A stretch of DNA of 64,000 nucleotides from positions 1 through 64,000 of the forward strand of contig CAITIE010000133.1 in NCBI GenBank assembly GCA_903892355.1, read 5' to 3'. Under the pieces are notes generated by a model. That model worked only from the letters and a program-made list of their open reading frames with translations. It ran no database searches and was not told the origin of the DNA. This document shows positions 35,909 to 45,725 of the stretch, piece by piece (the stretch's first letter is position 1; every line of letters starts with the position of its first letter). Origin of the DNA: an uncultured Pirellula sp. (GTDB taxonomy: Bacteria > Planctomycetota > Planctomycetia > Pirellulales > Pirellulaceae). The position numbers were made by a program, and so were the translations under genes.

Positions 35909-38900
35909 CTACTTGGGGATGCCGGAGGAACTCAAGGCAATGCGGAAGCCGAAGCGCGTGTCGCGGCGCGTCGGGGAATCGAGGATGCCGTACGACCGGC
36001 TGTCCACGGCAACATTGTCCCAACTGCCGCCGCAACGCACGCGGAGCGAGCCCTCTAAAGCGTACAAATCCCAGCACCATTCCCACACGTTACCATGCAT
36101 GTCCTGAAGTCCCCAGGCGTTCGGAAGCTTCTTGCCACTCGGTGACGCTAGTTTCGATGGGTAACTCTGACAGTACGCCGCCAGCAGCGACTCCTCGATC
36201 CCAGTGCTCCAATCGGTCTCACTTCCTGCCCGACATGCATATTCCCATTCTATCTCTCTCGGCAACCTATAGCCAGTCGCTCCGACGACCGCTTCCCACT
36301 GGTCCACTTCGATCTCGCGACCATTGATATCCTTGATCTTCTCTTTCCCAACGAAACGATACACAGGCCGGCGACCTTCCTGTCGACTGAGCCAATTGCA
36401 GTACATCACCGCATCGCACCAACTCACATTCTGGGCCGGATGGTCCAGCGTCGGACTGATCGAGTCATCGGGTCTCGATGCCTTCGCATCTTTCGGCTTC
36501 TCGCCGTCGTAATTGGTGTCGTCCAGAAAAGCCTCGTACTCCCCGCGCGTCACCTCGCGATTTACAAGCCAATACGGCTCTTCAGGTACACGATAGCGCT
36601 CCGTCGCTAATTTCACGAACCGACGATCAGCGTGCAGAACGAGTAGGTCAGGATCGGAACGCATCTGATTACGGAATGAGTCATCCCCCTGACTCCAGCG
36701 CTCCAGAAGACTCACCGACCGGTCCATCCAGCCTCGTTTTTCCTCGACAGTGGACGTCTCACTCGCAGCAAACAACGCTGCTGCGCACGCCAAATTGTAA
36801 AGCACTCTGAAATCTGCGGACTCTGTACCCGCAAGCCCTTGTTCCAGTCTCGCGACGGCGGCTTCCTTGCGCCCTAGCCACAGGGGCACGAGGCTCTCGA
36901 CATAGTCGCGATAAACGGCATCGGGTTCGGTCGCAGACCACTGAGCCAGTGCCGCGTCCGCTTCCTCCGTCCGCTTCAACCGAGCCAATGCAAAGAGACG
37001 AAGCTGATCGATTGCACCACGCACTCCCGCCATCGAATCGTCCATTTCCATTTTCGACACCGCTTCGAGGTCCGCCAAAGCGGCCTCATACCGCCCAACG
37101 AGGAACAAGTTCCTGCCGTGCCAGTAGAGAAAATTTGCCTGCGCCTTTTGTTCCGGTGTTGCGTACTCCAGCTGTGACAGGGTCTTACGCACTTCTTCCA
37201 AGGGATCCGGTAGCGGCTTTAGCTCAACTGACGGTGGTGTAATTCGCACGAATGTGACCCCTTGCGAGTTCTGCATCCAGTTGCGCCCATCGACCATCTC
37301 CTTGGCGTCAGGGAGTGTCGGCTCGGTGAGTCCCCACTGTCGCATCAGCCATACTACCGCGCTGTGTGTCGAACTGTCAGGGAGCGAATACCACTTGGTC
37401 GCGAGTTCGGCAATGCGAGTTTTGTCGTGCTCCGAAATGCGTTTCACCGGAATCTGACCCAAACCTAAACATACCGCCGAACGCAACGCTGGACTGGGCG
37501 AGTCCTTGACAGTCGTGACTAATGCAGCGCGATTGAGTTCCCAACGAGGGAACTCGTCGATGAACCAAGTTCTTATTCCATGATCGGTCCGTACCTCGAA
37601 TTCCACCGCATCGATGGGTAGTGCCGTATCTCCGATACTCAACGCTGCTAATGCGAGGCGGGCTTTGCGGCGATAGAGCTCCGGCGTTGTACATGCACTG
37701 GTCGCTTGTCGCAGTTTCTCAATCGATCCGACCGGATCGTGCCCCAGCGCCTCGACCAAGTTTCCTATATCCCGATCCTCGATCGCATCGATTTGCGAGA
37801 TCAGGTAATCGACTTCCACTTGACCGAAACTGGACAAGGCGTACGCCAAGGAGAGTTTCTCCTGAGGTTCACTCGCAGCCGAATACCGACTCGCTAATTC
37901 CGGACGAATCAGATCGGGTCGTTGCATCTCGAGCAGCTTTTCGATATTCACCGGAACCGCTGGACCAAGCGTTTTCTGGAGCGAATCGAGGGCAACGGTG
38001 ATTTTCTCCTGCTGGCTGCGAAGGCTCTGCTGCTGGAACAGATATCCGGTGATGCCTCCTAAGATCAGGACGCAAGCGATCGAACTGCCCCAATTCTTCG
38101 CATGCACGCGAGCCGCCCTTCGCATCAGAGACTGTTCTGGCACAGTCCAGCGTTTATTGTCGGTCCAGCGACGGATCGACCACCACTCCCAGAGGGTCGG
38201 GAGTTGCTTGTTCTCAGGGTTAGCACTCCATACCGCCGATCGTTCAGCCAGTTTTAATTCCGCACGGCCCTTCTTGGTCTCGCGCTGCTTTTGCGTCAGC
38301 CAATCGCGCATCGAAGGGACCATGTAATCGTGAGCGAGTTGATAGCCGCGCGAGGTGCCGCTTTCCGCAGCGGTGCCGTCATCTACCGGGGTGATCAATC
38401 GCAGGTTCTTATCGAGGATGTCGATCAACTCTTGAAATTCGCGAGGCTTATTTTCGTAACCAGCAGCCTTCTGCAGTGAAGCCGCACTCTGCATCGAGCC
38501 CTTGATGTCGGTTCCAGTCGATGGGAGCAAGGCCGACAGCAGGCCTCGCACTGCTTCCTGATGCTGGCGATGCTGGATCGGCGCATGCCGCGATCCGAAC
38601 ATCTCCTCGAGGAAGGTTACCCCAACCCCTTCAATACCACCCACTTCGCGCAATGCGGCGGTCGTCCAGTCTCGCGACTTCATCATGTCGGCCAAAATCG
38701 CAATGCGGACCGAAATCACCTTGCGATCCTGCGAAAGACCGTTGATCGCTTGGCGAACGAACTCGTTCTGGTCTTGGCTCCATGCCTTCGTACTATCCGG
38801 GAGTTTGCCATAGGCCTTGCCGAACAAGCCCAACACCTTAGACGCATGATCCAGGTCGAACAGATCGACCAACGCGCTGTTGTCGCGTTCGAGGATCGGG

Positions 38901-40516
38901 ATATCCAACTCTCTTAAGAATCGGCTGACCGAGATCCAGAAGTCGTCTCGCACCATGACAATAGCTTGAATGGCACCTCCATCGCATTGCAGCAGAGCAT
39001 CGGTCAGGGATGCCTTGGCGTAAACCGGCTCTGCAAAGAGCCATTGCTCAAACTGATCCAGAACCAGCAGCAGTTTGCCACCCGAGGGAACCAGTTTGCG
39101 ACGTCGAATGACACTGAGAATTTCCTTGAGCGATCCTCCCTCGGCATCCGGAATCGCTTTGCGGACCGCACGCAGCAATCGGGTTTCCGTATCGTCGGGT
39201 GTTGCCTCGAGATAGATCGGGATAATCTTGGGACTCAAGCGCGGCAGAAGGCCTGCTTTCATGAGCGAGGATTTGCCGCAACCCGAAGGGCCGTAGACCA
39301 ACCCGACCTTAAACGTTTTCTCCGGATCGGTCTCTTCGATACGCGTCTTCCAAAATCGAAGGCCTTCCGGGAGCCCCTCGCGATCGAATGGGCCGGGAAG
39401 GAGTTCTAAGAAAAAGCTAGCGTCCGAAGCGTCGAAGGAGCGGAGACCTTTGGGAACAATTCGCGTAGGACCAGTTTGCCGCGAATCCGACCCGCAAGCC
39501 GCGAGTTCCGCTGTGTTTGGCGTTAAAGGACTGGCAGGAGTGACACCCACCGGAACGGGCATCGAGGAGGGGCGCACACCTGGGGTCGGGGCGTGGTTCG
39601 AGAGTATCCATCGTATCTCTTCGGCAAAGTCTCTTGCGACGGTGAAACGGTCGCTCGCACGACGCGATAACGCCTTCATGCAGATACGCTCTAAGTCGAC
39701 TGTAAGCGAATCATCAAAAAGCCTCGGGCTTCGAACCTCTTCATTGGCAACCAACCTCATCAAATCGAGCGGATTATCCGATCGGAATGGACGACGACCC
39801 GTCAGTAACTCATAGAGGACGACACCAAGGCTATAAATGTCGCTTCGATAACCAACGCGGTGCCCTTCGCCGCGGGCTTGTTCTGGGCTCATGTAGGCAG
39901 GGGTACCCGCCGACTCACCTGACCTTCTCTGATCACTCTCGCGCAGAGCAATACCAAAATCGGTGAGATAGGGGCGGTCTCGTCGATCTATGAGGATGTT
40001 GGCTGGTTTCACATCGCGATGCACTAGCCCCTTCGAATGCGCATGGTTGAGAGCATCCGCGATTTGTTCGACGATCCGAAGCGAGAGGATACGATCAGGC
40101 CGATCTACTTTGATTCGAGTAGCAAGATCCGCTCCATCAATTAGCTTGGAGACGACGAAAAAATCCCCCTTCGCTGTTTGGCCTACATCGTAGACAGGAA
40201 CAATGGCCGGGTGGTCGAGAGCCGCGACAATCTGGGCCTCGTTGAGGAAGCCTTGCTTCGTCGAGGAATCAAGCTTTGAACCGAGCGTTACTTTGATGGC
40301 AACATCGCGATTGAGTTGGTCATCGATCGCACGGTAAACCTCACCGAATCCACCGCGGCCCAAGAGAGAGATCACTCGATAGCGACCAAACCGCTGGTCG
40401 CTCACATCGAAATCGTTGGAACTGGTCGCCTGGGTGCCTTGAGACTCTCTCGGCTTCTTAGTGGTGTATTCAAAATCGCTGGTATGCCCAGGATCATTCG
40501 CGTCTGGAGTTGGCAT
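35909..40516 (-). CDS. Ser/Thr kinase-NTPase-sulfatase-modifying fusion
   Basis: A 1535-aa multidomain protein. Residues 46-305 are an active-looking Hanks kinase (Lys75, HRDVKPAN with Asp168, DFG with Asp186, MSPEQ). Residues about 368-750 are an nSTAND-like NTPase: GPFDREG and LPEGLRFWKTRIEE entry, Walker A GPSGCGKSS (409-417), Walker B LLLVLDQFEQW and VRDDFW. A membrane helix (about 765-787) is followed by helical repeats with TPR character. The last 230 residues are an FGE/SUMF1-type domain (NREVTRGEYEAFL, QNVSWCDAVMYCNWLS, GYRLPREIEWEYACRAG, GLQDMHGNVWEWCWD, CGGSWDN). Planctomycetes have many such domains in fused form, where they often act as binding rather than formylglycine-forming modules. 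The substrate is unknown. Confidence 0.88.
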   Translation of the reverse strand: MPTPDANDPGHTSDFEYTTKKPRESQGTQATSSNDFDVSDQRFGRYRVISLLGRGGFGEVYRAIDDQLNRDVAIKVTLGSKLDSSTKQGFLNEAQIVAALDHPAIVPVYDVGQTAKGDFFVVSKLIDGADLATRIKVDRPDRILSLRIVEQIADALNHAHSKGLVHRDVKPANILIDRRDRPYLTDFGIALRESDQRRSGESAGTPAYMSPEQARGEGHRVGYRSDIYSLGVVLYELLTGRRPFRSDNPLDLMRLVANEEVRSPRLFDDSLTVDLERICMKALSRRASDRFTVARDFAEEIRWILSNHAPTPGVRPSSMPVPVGVTPASPLTPNTAELAACGSDSRQTGPTRIVPKGLRSFDASDASFFLELLPGPFDREGLPEGLRFWKTRIEETDPEKTFKVGLVYGPSGCGKSSLMKAGLLPRLSPKIIPIYLEATPDDTETRLLRAVRKAIPDAEGGSLKEILSVIRRRKLVPSGGKLLLVLDQFEQWLFAEPVYAKASLTDALLQCDGGAIQAIVMVRDDFWISVSRFLRELDIPILERDNSALVDLFDLDHASKVLGLFGKAYGKLPDSTKAWSQDQNEFVRQAINGLSQDRKVISVRIAILADMMKSRDWTTAALREVGGIEGVGVTFLEEMFGSRHAPIQHRQHQEAVRGLLSALLPSTGTDIKGSMQSAASLQKAAGYENKPREFQELIDILDKNLRLITPVDDGTAAESGTSRGYQLAHDYMVPSMRDWLTQKQRETKKGRAELKLAERSAVWSANPENKQLPTLWEWWSIRRWTDNKRWTVPEQSLMRRAARVHAKNWGSSIACVLILGGITGYLFQQQSLRSQQEKITVALDSLQKTLGPAVPVNIEKLLEMQRPDLIRPELASRYSAASEPQEKLSLAYALSSFGQVEVDYLISQIDAIEDRDIGNLVEALGHDPVGSIEKLRQATSACTTPELYRRKARLALAALSIGDTALPIDAVEFEVRTDHGIRTWFIDEFPRWELNRAALVTTVKDSPSPALRSAVCLGLGQIPVKRISEHDKTRIAELATKWYSLPDSSTHSAVVWLMRQWGLTEPTLPDAKEMVDGRNWMQNSQGVTFVRITPPSVELKPLPDPLEEVRKTLSQLEYATPEQKAQANFLYWHGRNLFLVGRYEAALADLEAVSKMEMDDSMAGVRGAIDQLRLFALARLKRTEEADAALAQWSATEPDAVYRDYVESLVPLWLGRKEAAVARLEQGLAGTESADFRVLYNLACAAALFAASETSTVEEKRGWMDRSVSLLERWSQGDDSFRNQMRSDPDLLVLHADRRFVKLATERYRVPEEPYWLVNREVTRGEYEAFLDDTNYDGEKPKDAKASRPDDSISPTLDHPAQNVSWCDAVMYCNWLSRQEGRRPVYRFVGKEKIKDINGREIEVDQWEAVVGATGYRLPREIEWEYACRAGSETDWSTGIEESLLAAYCQSYPSKLASPSGKKLPNAWGLQDMHGNVWEWCWDLYALEGSLRVRCGGSWDNVAVDSRSYGILDSPTRRDTRFGFRIALSSSGIPK

Positions 40517-40819
40517 CGGGGGGCGAATATTACGCTTCGGGTTGGTCGAACGGGCCTAACACAAAAGAATGTCTACCTGAACATCATAACCTCGCCCCTA
40601 CGACCTCACCATCCAAGCAACTCGCAGGTCGCTGAGTTCCACGATTTCCCAGCAGAATCCAGTAGGGCCTGGGGGCCTGTGATGTCGCGTTCAATAAATT
40701 TTCAATCTCACTTCCGGTTGGTCGGGAAATACCGCATCTCATTAACGTGGACGAACTCGCAACAGTTCCAACGAGAAACGACGTCCTAAAGCATCAAACC
40801 ACCATTGGGAGTACAGATC
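40517..40819. other. divergent intergenic region
   Basis: Space between the divergent kinase fusion and the LEPR-XLL-like gene. Promoters for both are expected. A ribosome site GGGAG is at 40807-40811. No other feature is evident. Confidence 0.4.
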
Positions 40820-41524
40820 ATGACCAACACCAATCGCAAGACCAGAGCACTGAGCGTCGAGAACCTAGAAAATCGACAGTTGATGGCCGCAGACTTTGCA
40901 TCCGCTGGGATTCAAGGGAACACCCTCATCGTCAACGGCACTAACAATCGGGACGATATTCAAATCCTTCAAGTCAGCCCTACCATTATCCAAGTTCGAA
41001 ATCTCGGCCGGGTAGTCGGAGACTTTTCAAACTCGGCAATCAGCAATGTCCAAGTCAATTTAAACGCTGGCAACGATCGCATCACGATGAACTTGAACCA
41101 GAAATCGCTCGATCAAGTTTACATCAATATGGGTTCCGGCTCCAACGACACTGCAGTCCTCAGATTCGGCAACGTCAATACCCTGGTCACTGACGCGAAG
41201 GCTTCGTTAGGATCCTACGTTGAAATGCGAGGTACCGTTAATGCGAAAGCCTTCGTGGATTATGGTTCAGATCCGGGTGCAGATACATTCCTTGCGTACT
41301 CCTCTTCGATCGCAAGCCTTGAAGTGAAGATGGGTGGGGGTAAGGATCTATGCAGCTTACGAAACACCTCGGTGTCTAGTGCCAGCATTAACTTAGGAAG
41401 TGGCAACGACACCTTCATCAACGACAGCTCAAATGTTGATAGCGGCACCATCGATGGTGGGGATGGGGGAAACACCTGGCGCGGTGCAAAATTCGGGCGA
41501 GGTGTTCGAGCAAGGAATTTCTAG
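40820..41524 (+). CDS. exported beta-repeat protein with LEPR-XLL-like N-terminus
   Basis: A 234-aa protein starting at ATG 40820 with GGGAG 9 bases upstream. The N-terminus reads SVENLENRQLMAAD, the planctomycete LEPR-XLL-type motif found at the head of many exported surface proteins. The rest is made of short repeats with Gly-Asn-Asp turns (NAGNDRITMNL, GSGSNDTAVLRF, GSGNDTFINDSS, DGGDGGNTW) like RTX/haemolysin-type calcium-binding beta-rolls. It is probably cell-surface or secreted, at the small end of this class. A rho-independent terminator follows. Confidence 0.75.
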   Translation: MTNTNRKTRALSVENLENRQLMAADFASAGIQGNTLIVNGTNNRDDIQILQVSPTIIQVRNLGRVVGDFSNSAISNVQVNLNAGNDRITMNLNQKSLDQVYINMGSGSNDTAVLRFGNVNTLVTDAKASLGSYVEMRGTVNAKAFVDYGSDPGADTFLAYSSSIASLEVKMGGGKDLCSLRNTSVSSASINLGSGNDTFINDSSNVDSGTIDGGDGGNTWRGAKFGRGVRARNF

Positions 41525-41545
41525 ACAAATGGCTCCATATCCGCC

Positions 41546-41580
41546 AAAAAGCACGATTGCAAATCGCAGCCGTGCTTTTT
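41546..41580 (+). terminator. terminator of the beta-repeat gene
   Basis: A perfect 10-bp stem (41546-41555 with 41571-41580) whose 3' arm ends in five T residues. It lies 21 bases after the stop codon, and the A-run on the 5' side makes it potentially bidirectional. Confidence 0.85.
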
Positions 41581-41753
41581 CGCTTTGAGGCCAAGCAACT
41601 TTGTTAACCATCTCTTCGGTCTATCCTTTTCCTTGACAGCGGTCACCTTGAGGACTTACAGTAAAGCTCCCTCCGAAACCGGCGGCTTGAACGCACTCTC
41701 CCTCCCCGTGCTTTGTTTTACCCGCCTCCCGACGCTCCCCGCCGGACACCGCT

Positions 41754-44174
41754 GTGAAGACCATGTCCCATTCCGCTGCGCTGCCATCCGTTATGCACGA
41801 GGCTATTCCGCATAACACGGGTGTACCCATGTGTGTTGCGAGTCCAGGCTTGGCTCTCCAGTTTCTTTTCTTAGGCATGCTCTCTGTCTGTATCTTTGCA
41901 GCGTTTTCTGAGGCCGCACAGGATCCACCTCCCAGCTTTGATGCGGGGCAGGCGATCTATCGCGAACAGTGCCTTTCGTGCCATGGAGAGCGTGGTCAAG
42001 GATCCACGGAGCATTACGACGCACCTCTCCATGGAGATCTATCCACAAACGAATTGGCCCGGGTCATCCAAGAAACGATGCCCGAAGGCGCGCCGGGAAG
42101 TCTGTCGCTCGAAGATGCCTCTCGAGTCGCGTTCTATGTCCATCACGAGTTCTATTCCCCGATGGCCCAACTCCGCAACTCGCCTCCCAAGGTCGAACTC
42201 ACCCATTTAACCACGACCCAATTCAGGCAGTCGGTCCTCGATCTCATGAGCCCGTTCACTGGGCGGCCTTCCGAATGGAAAGCTGAACAAGGTCTGACGC
42301 GCCACATCCATCAAGGAGATTGGGGCAAGGATCGCAAGGAGATCGAAAAGAAAGTCGACGGACGCCTCGTGTGGGACTGGGGCGAAGGTAAACCAATACC
42401 CGAGATCGATCATGAGAAGTGGCAGATACGCTGGAGCGGTTCCCTCTTTGCGCCCACCACCGGTGTCTACGAGTTCTACCTCGATGCCACCGTTCGCGCC
42501 AATCTGTTCGTCAACGATGATGCCGTCCCATTGATCGATGCCTCCGTCGTCTCGTTTGAAAAGAGCCTCAACACGGCCACGATTTTTTTGATCGGCGGCC
42601 ATTCCTATAACTTTGCCCTCGATATCTCGCGGCATAAAGAACCAAAAGCCCGCGTCGCTGTCGAGTGGAAGCAACCAGGTGGGATCCGCGAAACCATCGC
42701 CGAGCGCAACCTTTCTCCAACATGGTCACCGACAGCCCTCCTATGCGATACTCCGTTTCCGCCCGATGACAGCAGTGTTGGCTACGAGCGAGGTAGCAAC
42801 ATTTCGCGGGAATGGTACGAAGCCAATATCGCTGCTGCGATCAATATCGGAAACCAACTGACCGCAAACTTGAAGCGATGGATGCCTCGTGATGCCAACG
42901 ATCCGAACAACGCCGATGCTGTCAAATCGTGGTGCCACCGTTGGGTGTCGCGAGCGATCCGACGACCGCTGAGCGACGACGACAAACGTCATTTCGTCGA
43001 CAGCCATTTTGAATCGGATCCATCCATCCCACGAGCCGTAAAAAAAGTATGCTTGCTGACCCTCACCTCTCCCGAGTTCCAATACCCGGCGATCGAAGGC
43101 ACCCCCGATGAAATTGCCGCAGCGACTCTCGCATTGACCCTTTGGGATTCAATCCCCGACGAATGGATGTTGCAGTCTGCAGCCAAAGGGGAAGCACACA
43201 CCGAACCTGCGATCCTCGCCATGGCCGATCGAATGATCAGCGACCAACGATTCCAACAAAAAATGCGGTCGTTCCTCCACGAGTTCTTGGGAACCACCAC
43301 CGGCAAAGAGCTTACCAAGGACTCCCAAAAATTCCCTGACTTCAACGAACGACTCTCGGCAGACCTTCGCACCAGCTTGGAACTTTTTCTCGACGAATTC
43401 GCCACCGATCCAGCGATCGATCTTCGCAATCTGTTCCGATCCGATGCGCTCTACTTGAATGGCAACCTCGCCAAGCATTACGGTGCCGAGCTACCTGCCG
43501 ATGCTCCATTTCAAAAGATCGCATTGCCAGCCGGCCAGCGATCCGGTGTTTTGACCCACCCGCTGGTCATGGCCAATCTGGCTTACCACAACAATAGCTC
43601 GCCGATCCATCGAGGCGTCTTTCTGGCCAAACGGGTGCTGGGTCGCAATCTCCGTCCACCTGTCGATGCCATCATTCCAATCCCCGAAGAAACGGTACCT
43701 GGGATGAACACGCGCGAGCGGGTTGCCCATCAAACCAGTGGCGCTATGTGCCAATCGTGCCACCGGGTCATCAATCCCCTCGGTTTTACCATGGAAAATT
43801 ACGATGCGATCGGACGGTTTCGTACCGAGGAACTCAGCCGCCCGATCGATTCCACCGGTTCGTACATCGCCGCCGATGGACGCGAAGTCGCGTTCGCAGG
43901 CGCCAAGGATTTGTCGGACTTCCTGGCGGCTTCCCCCGAGTTCCATCAAGCCCTCGTTCGTCAATTGTTTCAGCATTTCGTCAAACAGCCCCTCCCTGCG
44001 TTCGGTCTGGAAAAGAGCGCCGAATTGGCGAAAGTGTTTGCGGACGAAGGTTTTGCCAGCAAGCCTTTGATGAAAAAAGTAGCAATACTCGCGACTCAAC
44101 GGCCGATAGAACCTGCCAAAGGGGAAGATCGCTCAGTATCCTTGAACGAATCGCCCCGACCCGAAAAGCCTTGA
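41754..44174 (+). CDS. planctomycete DUF1592/DUF1588 cytochrome protein with PA14 domain
   Basis: An 806-aa exported protein starting at GTG 41754 (an ATG follows at 41763). A hydrophobic segment (about 34-54) leads to a c-type haem motif CLSCH (73-77). A PA14-like domain (about 180-310; WQIRWSGSLFAPTTGVYEFYLDA) follows. Then come the DUF1592 region (RRPLSDDDKRHFVD), DUF1588 region with a second haem motif CQSCH (666-670) and INPLGFTMENYDAIGRFR, and a DUF1585-like end. Such proteins are paired with DUF1552 partners throughout planctomycetes and are thought to take part in periplasmic redox or carbohydrate catabolism. The partner gene lies 90 bases downstream. Confidence 0.9.
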   Translation: MKTMSHSAALPSVMHEAIPHNTGVPMCVASPGLALQFLFLGMLSVCIFAAFSEAAQDPPPSFDAGQAIYREQCLSCHGERGQGSTEHYDAPLHGDLSTNELARVIQETMPEGAPGSLSLEDASRVAFYVHHEFYSPMAQLRNSPPKVELTHLTTTQFRQSVLDLMSPFTGRPSEWKAEQGLTRHIHQGDWGKDRKEIEKKVDGRLVWDWGEGKPIPEIDHEKWQIRWSGSLFAPTTGVYEFYLDATVRANLFVNDDAVPLIDASVVSFEKSLNTATIFLIGGHSYNFALDISRHKEPKARVAVEWKQPGGIRETIAERNLSPTWSPTALLCDTPFPPDDSSVGYERGSNISREWYEANIAAAINIGNQLTANLKRWMPRDANDPNNADAVKSWCHRWVSRAIRRPLSDDDKRHFVDSHFESDPSIPRAVKKVCLLTLTSPEFQYPAIEGTPDEIAAATLALTLWDSIPDEWMLQSAAKGEAHTEPAILAMADRMISDQRFQQKMRSFLHEFLGTTTGKELTKDSQKFPDFNERLSADLRTSLELFLDEFATDPAIDLRNLFRSDALYLNGNLAKHYGAELPADAPFQKIALPAGQRSGVLTHPLVMANLAYHNNSSPIHRGVFLAKRVLGRNLRPPVDAIIPIPEETVPGMNTRERVAHQTSGAMCQSCHRVINPLGFTMENYDAIGRFRTEELSRPIDSTGSYIAADGREVAFAGAKDLSDFLAASPEFHQALVRQLFQHFVKQPLPAFGLEKSAELAKVFADEGFASKPLMKKVAILATQRPIEPAKGEDRSVSLNESPRPEKP

Positions 44175-44264
44175 TCGAACACGCGAAGCCCTCAACGCTT
44201 TGCTCCCACCCGTTCCCACGCCAGTGGAAACAACATCCCACCCACTCCATGCTGACCCATTTCT

Positions 44265-45581
44265 ATGTCTAGCAATTATCTAACTCGACGCGCATTTGCA
44301 CAGCAACTAGGAATCGGAACCGCCGCCCTTCCGTTCCTGATGAACTTGTCGAGCATGGCTCCAGGGTTTTCGACCCCATCCCGCCAACGGATGATCATCA
44401 TTTTCAGCCCGAACGGCGTCGTCCCGCCGAACTTTTGGCCGGATGAAGAAGGGGACCAGTTCAACCTCAAAAGGATCATGGCTCCGCTCGAGCCATTCAA
44501 GAACAAACTGCTCACGTTGCATGGTGTCAGTGATCGCATACGAGGGGATGGCGATAACCATATGCGCGGCATCGGCTGCTTGCTAACAGGCATCGAGCTG
44601 TACCCGGGAAACATCCAAGGCGGCTCGGACACTCCGGCCGGTTGGGCCAGTGGTATCTCGATCGATCAAGAGATCAAGAACTATCTCCAATCCCGTCCGG
44701 AATCGCAAACGCGTTTTGGGTCCCTGGAGTTTGGGGTCGGCGTTCCCAACCGAGCCGATACGTGGACGCGGATGGTTTATTCCGGACCGAACAAGCCGAT
44801 CTCACCGATCGATGATCCCTATGCGATGTTCAATAAGCTCTATGGTCAGCGCAAGGACGAAGAGAGCATCAAGAGCATTCTGGACGAATTGCAAGCAGAC
44901 CTCGCCAAAGTCAGCTCGCGCGTCAGCGCTGCGGATCGCAAGCTTCTCGACGAGCATCAAGCTCTCGTGCGCGACTTTGAAAAGCAACTGAACTCCGCAG
45001 CATCCGAAACATCGCACGCAGTGCCCGAACTAGATCCGAATGTCGAAGACAACAACGACAACATACCCAAGCTTACCCGCATGCAGATGGACATGATGGT
45101 CCACGCCATGATGGCCGACTTTGCGCGCGTTTACACGTTCCAGTTCACCAATTCGGTGGGCCAAGCAAAAATGCGTTGGCTCGGGATTGAAGAAGACCAC
45201 CATGGCCTGTCTCACGAACCGGACACCAACGAAGAAGCTGTCGAGAAACTGACGAAGATCAATATCTGGTACTCCGAACAAATCGCGTATCTCACGCAGA
45301 AGTTAGCTGACACTCCGGAACCAGGCGGGGAAGGCTCGATGCTCGATCATACGACCATCGTCTGGACCAACGAGTTAGGGAAAGGCAATTCCCATACGCT
45401 CGAGAACATACCATTCGTCTTGATCGGAGGTGGTCTAGGATTCCGGATGGGCCGTTCGCTGAAACTGGGTGGGATTTCCCACAATCGGTTGCTGATGAGT
45501 TTGGCTCATGGATTCGGACACCACGTCCCCTCGTTTGGCAATCCAAATCATTGCGGCGATGGTCCGCTGGTTTTGAGCTGA
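44265..45581 (+). CDS. DUF1552 protein, Tat-exported
   Basis: A 438-aa DUF1552 protein. The N-terminus has twin arginines before a hydrophobic stretch ([20 protein letters not shown]), indicating Tat export of a folded protein. The core includes [55 protein letters not shown] and [23 protein letters not shown]. The fold resembles the sulfatase/alkaline phosphatase-like DUF1501 group, but the reaction is unknown. It is operonic with the DUF1592/DUF1588 haem protein upstream, and the two probably act as a pair in the periplasm. Confidence 0.92.
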   Translation: MSSNYLTRRAFAQQLGIGTAALPFLMNLSSMAPGFSTPSRQRMIIIFSPNGVVPPNFWPDEEGDQFNLKRIMAPLEPFKNKLLTLHGVSDRIRGDGDNHMRGIGCLLTGIELYPGNIQGGSDTPAGWASGISIDQEIKNYLQSRPESQTRFGSLEFGVGVPNRADTWTRMVYSGPNKPISPIDDPYAMFNKLYGQRKDEESIKSILDELQADLAKVSSRVSAADRKLLDEHQALVRDFEKQLNSAASETSHAVPELDPNVEDNNDNIPKLTRMQMDMMVHAMMADFARVYTFQFTNSVGQAKMRWLGIEEDHHGLSHEPDTNEEAVEKLTKINIWYSEQIAYLTQKLADTPEPGGEGSMLDHTTIVWTNELGKGNSHTLENIPFVLIGGGLGFRMGRSLKLGGISHNRLLMSLAHGFGHHVPSFGNPNHCGDGPLVLS

Positions 45582-45725
45582 TCATCCGCCAGAATAAAAC
45601 GTTTGCGAAAACGATCGCAGTTGCAAAAAAGGATTCGCGATCGAGCGTTGAGAATGTACGATAGCCTGCAACAATTCCTTTTGCAGTAGCTGGGTTGGAT
45701 CCAAAAACTTAGGAGATGTAACGCC

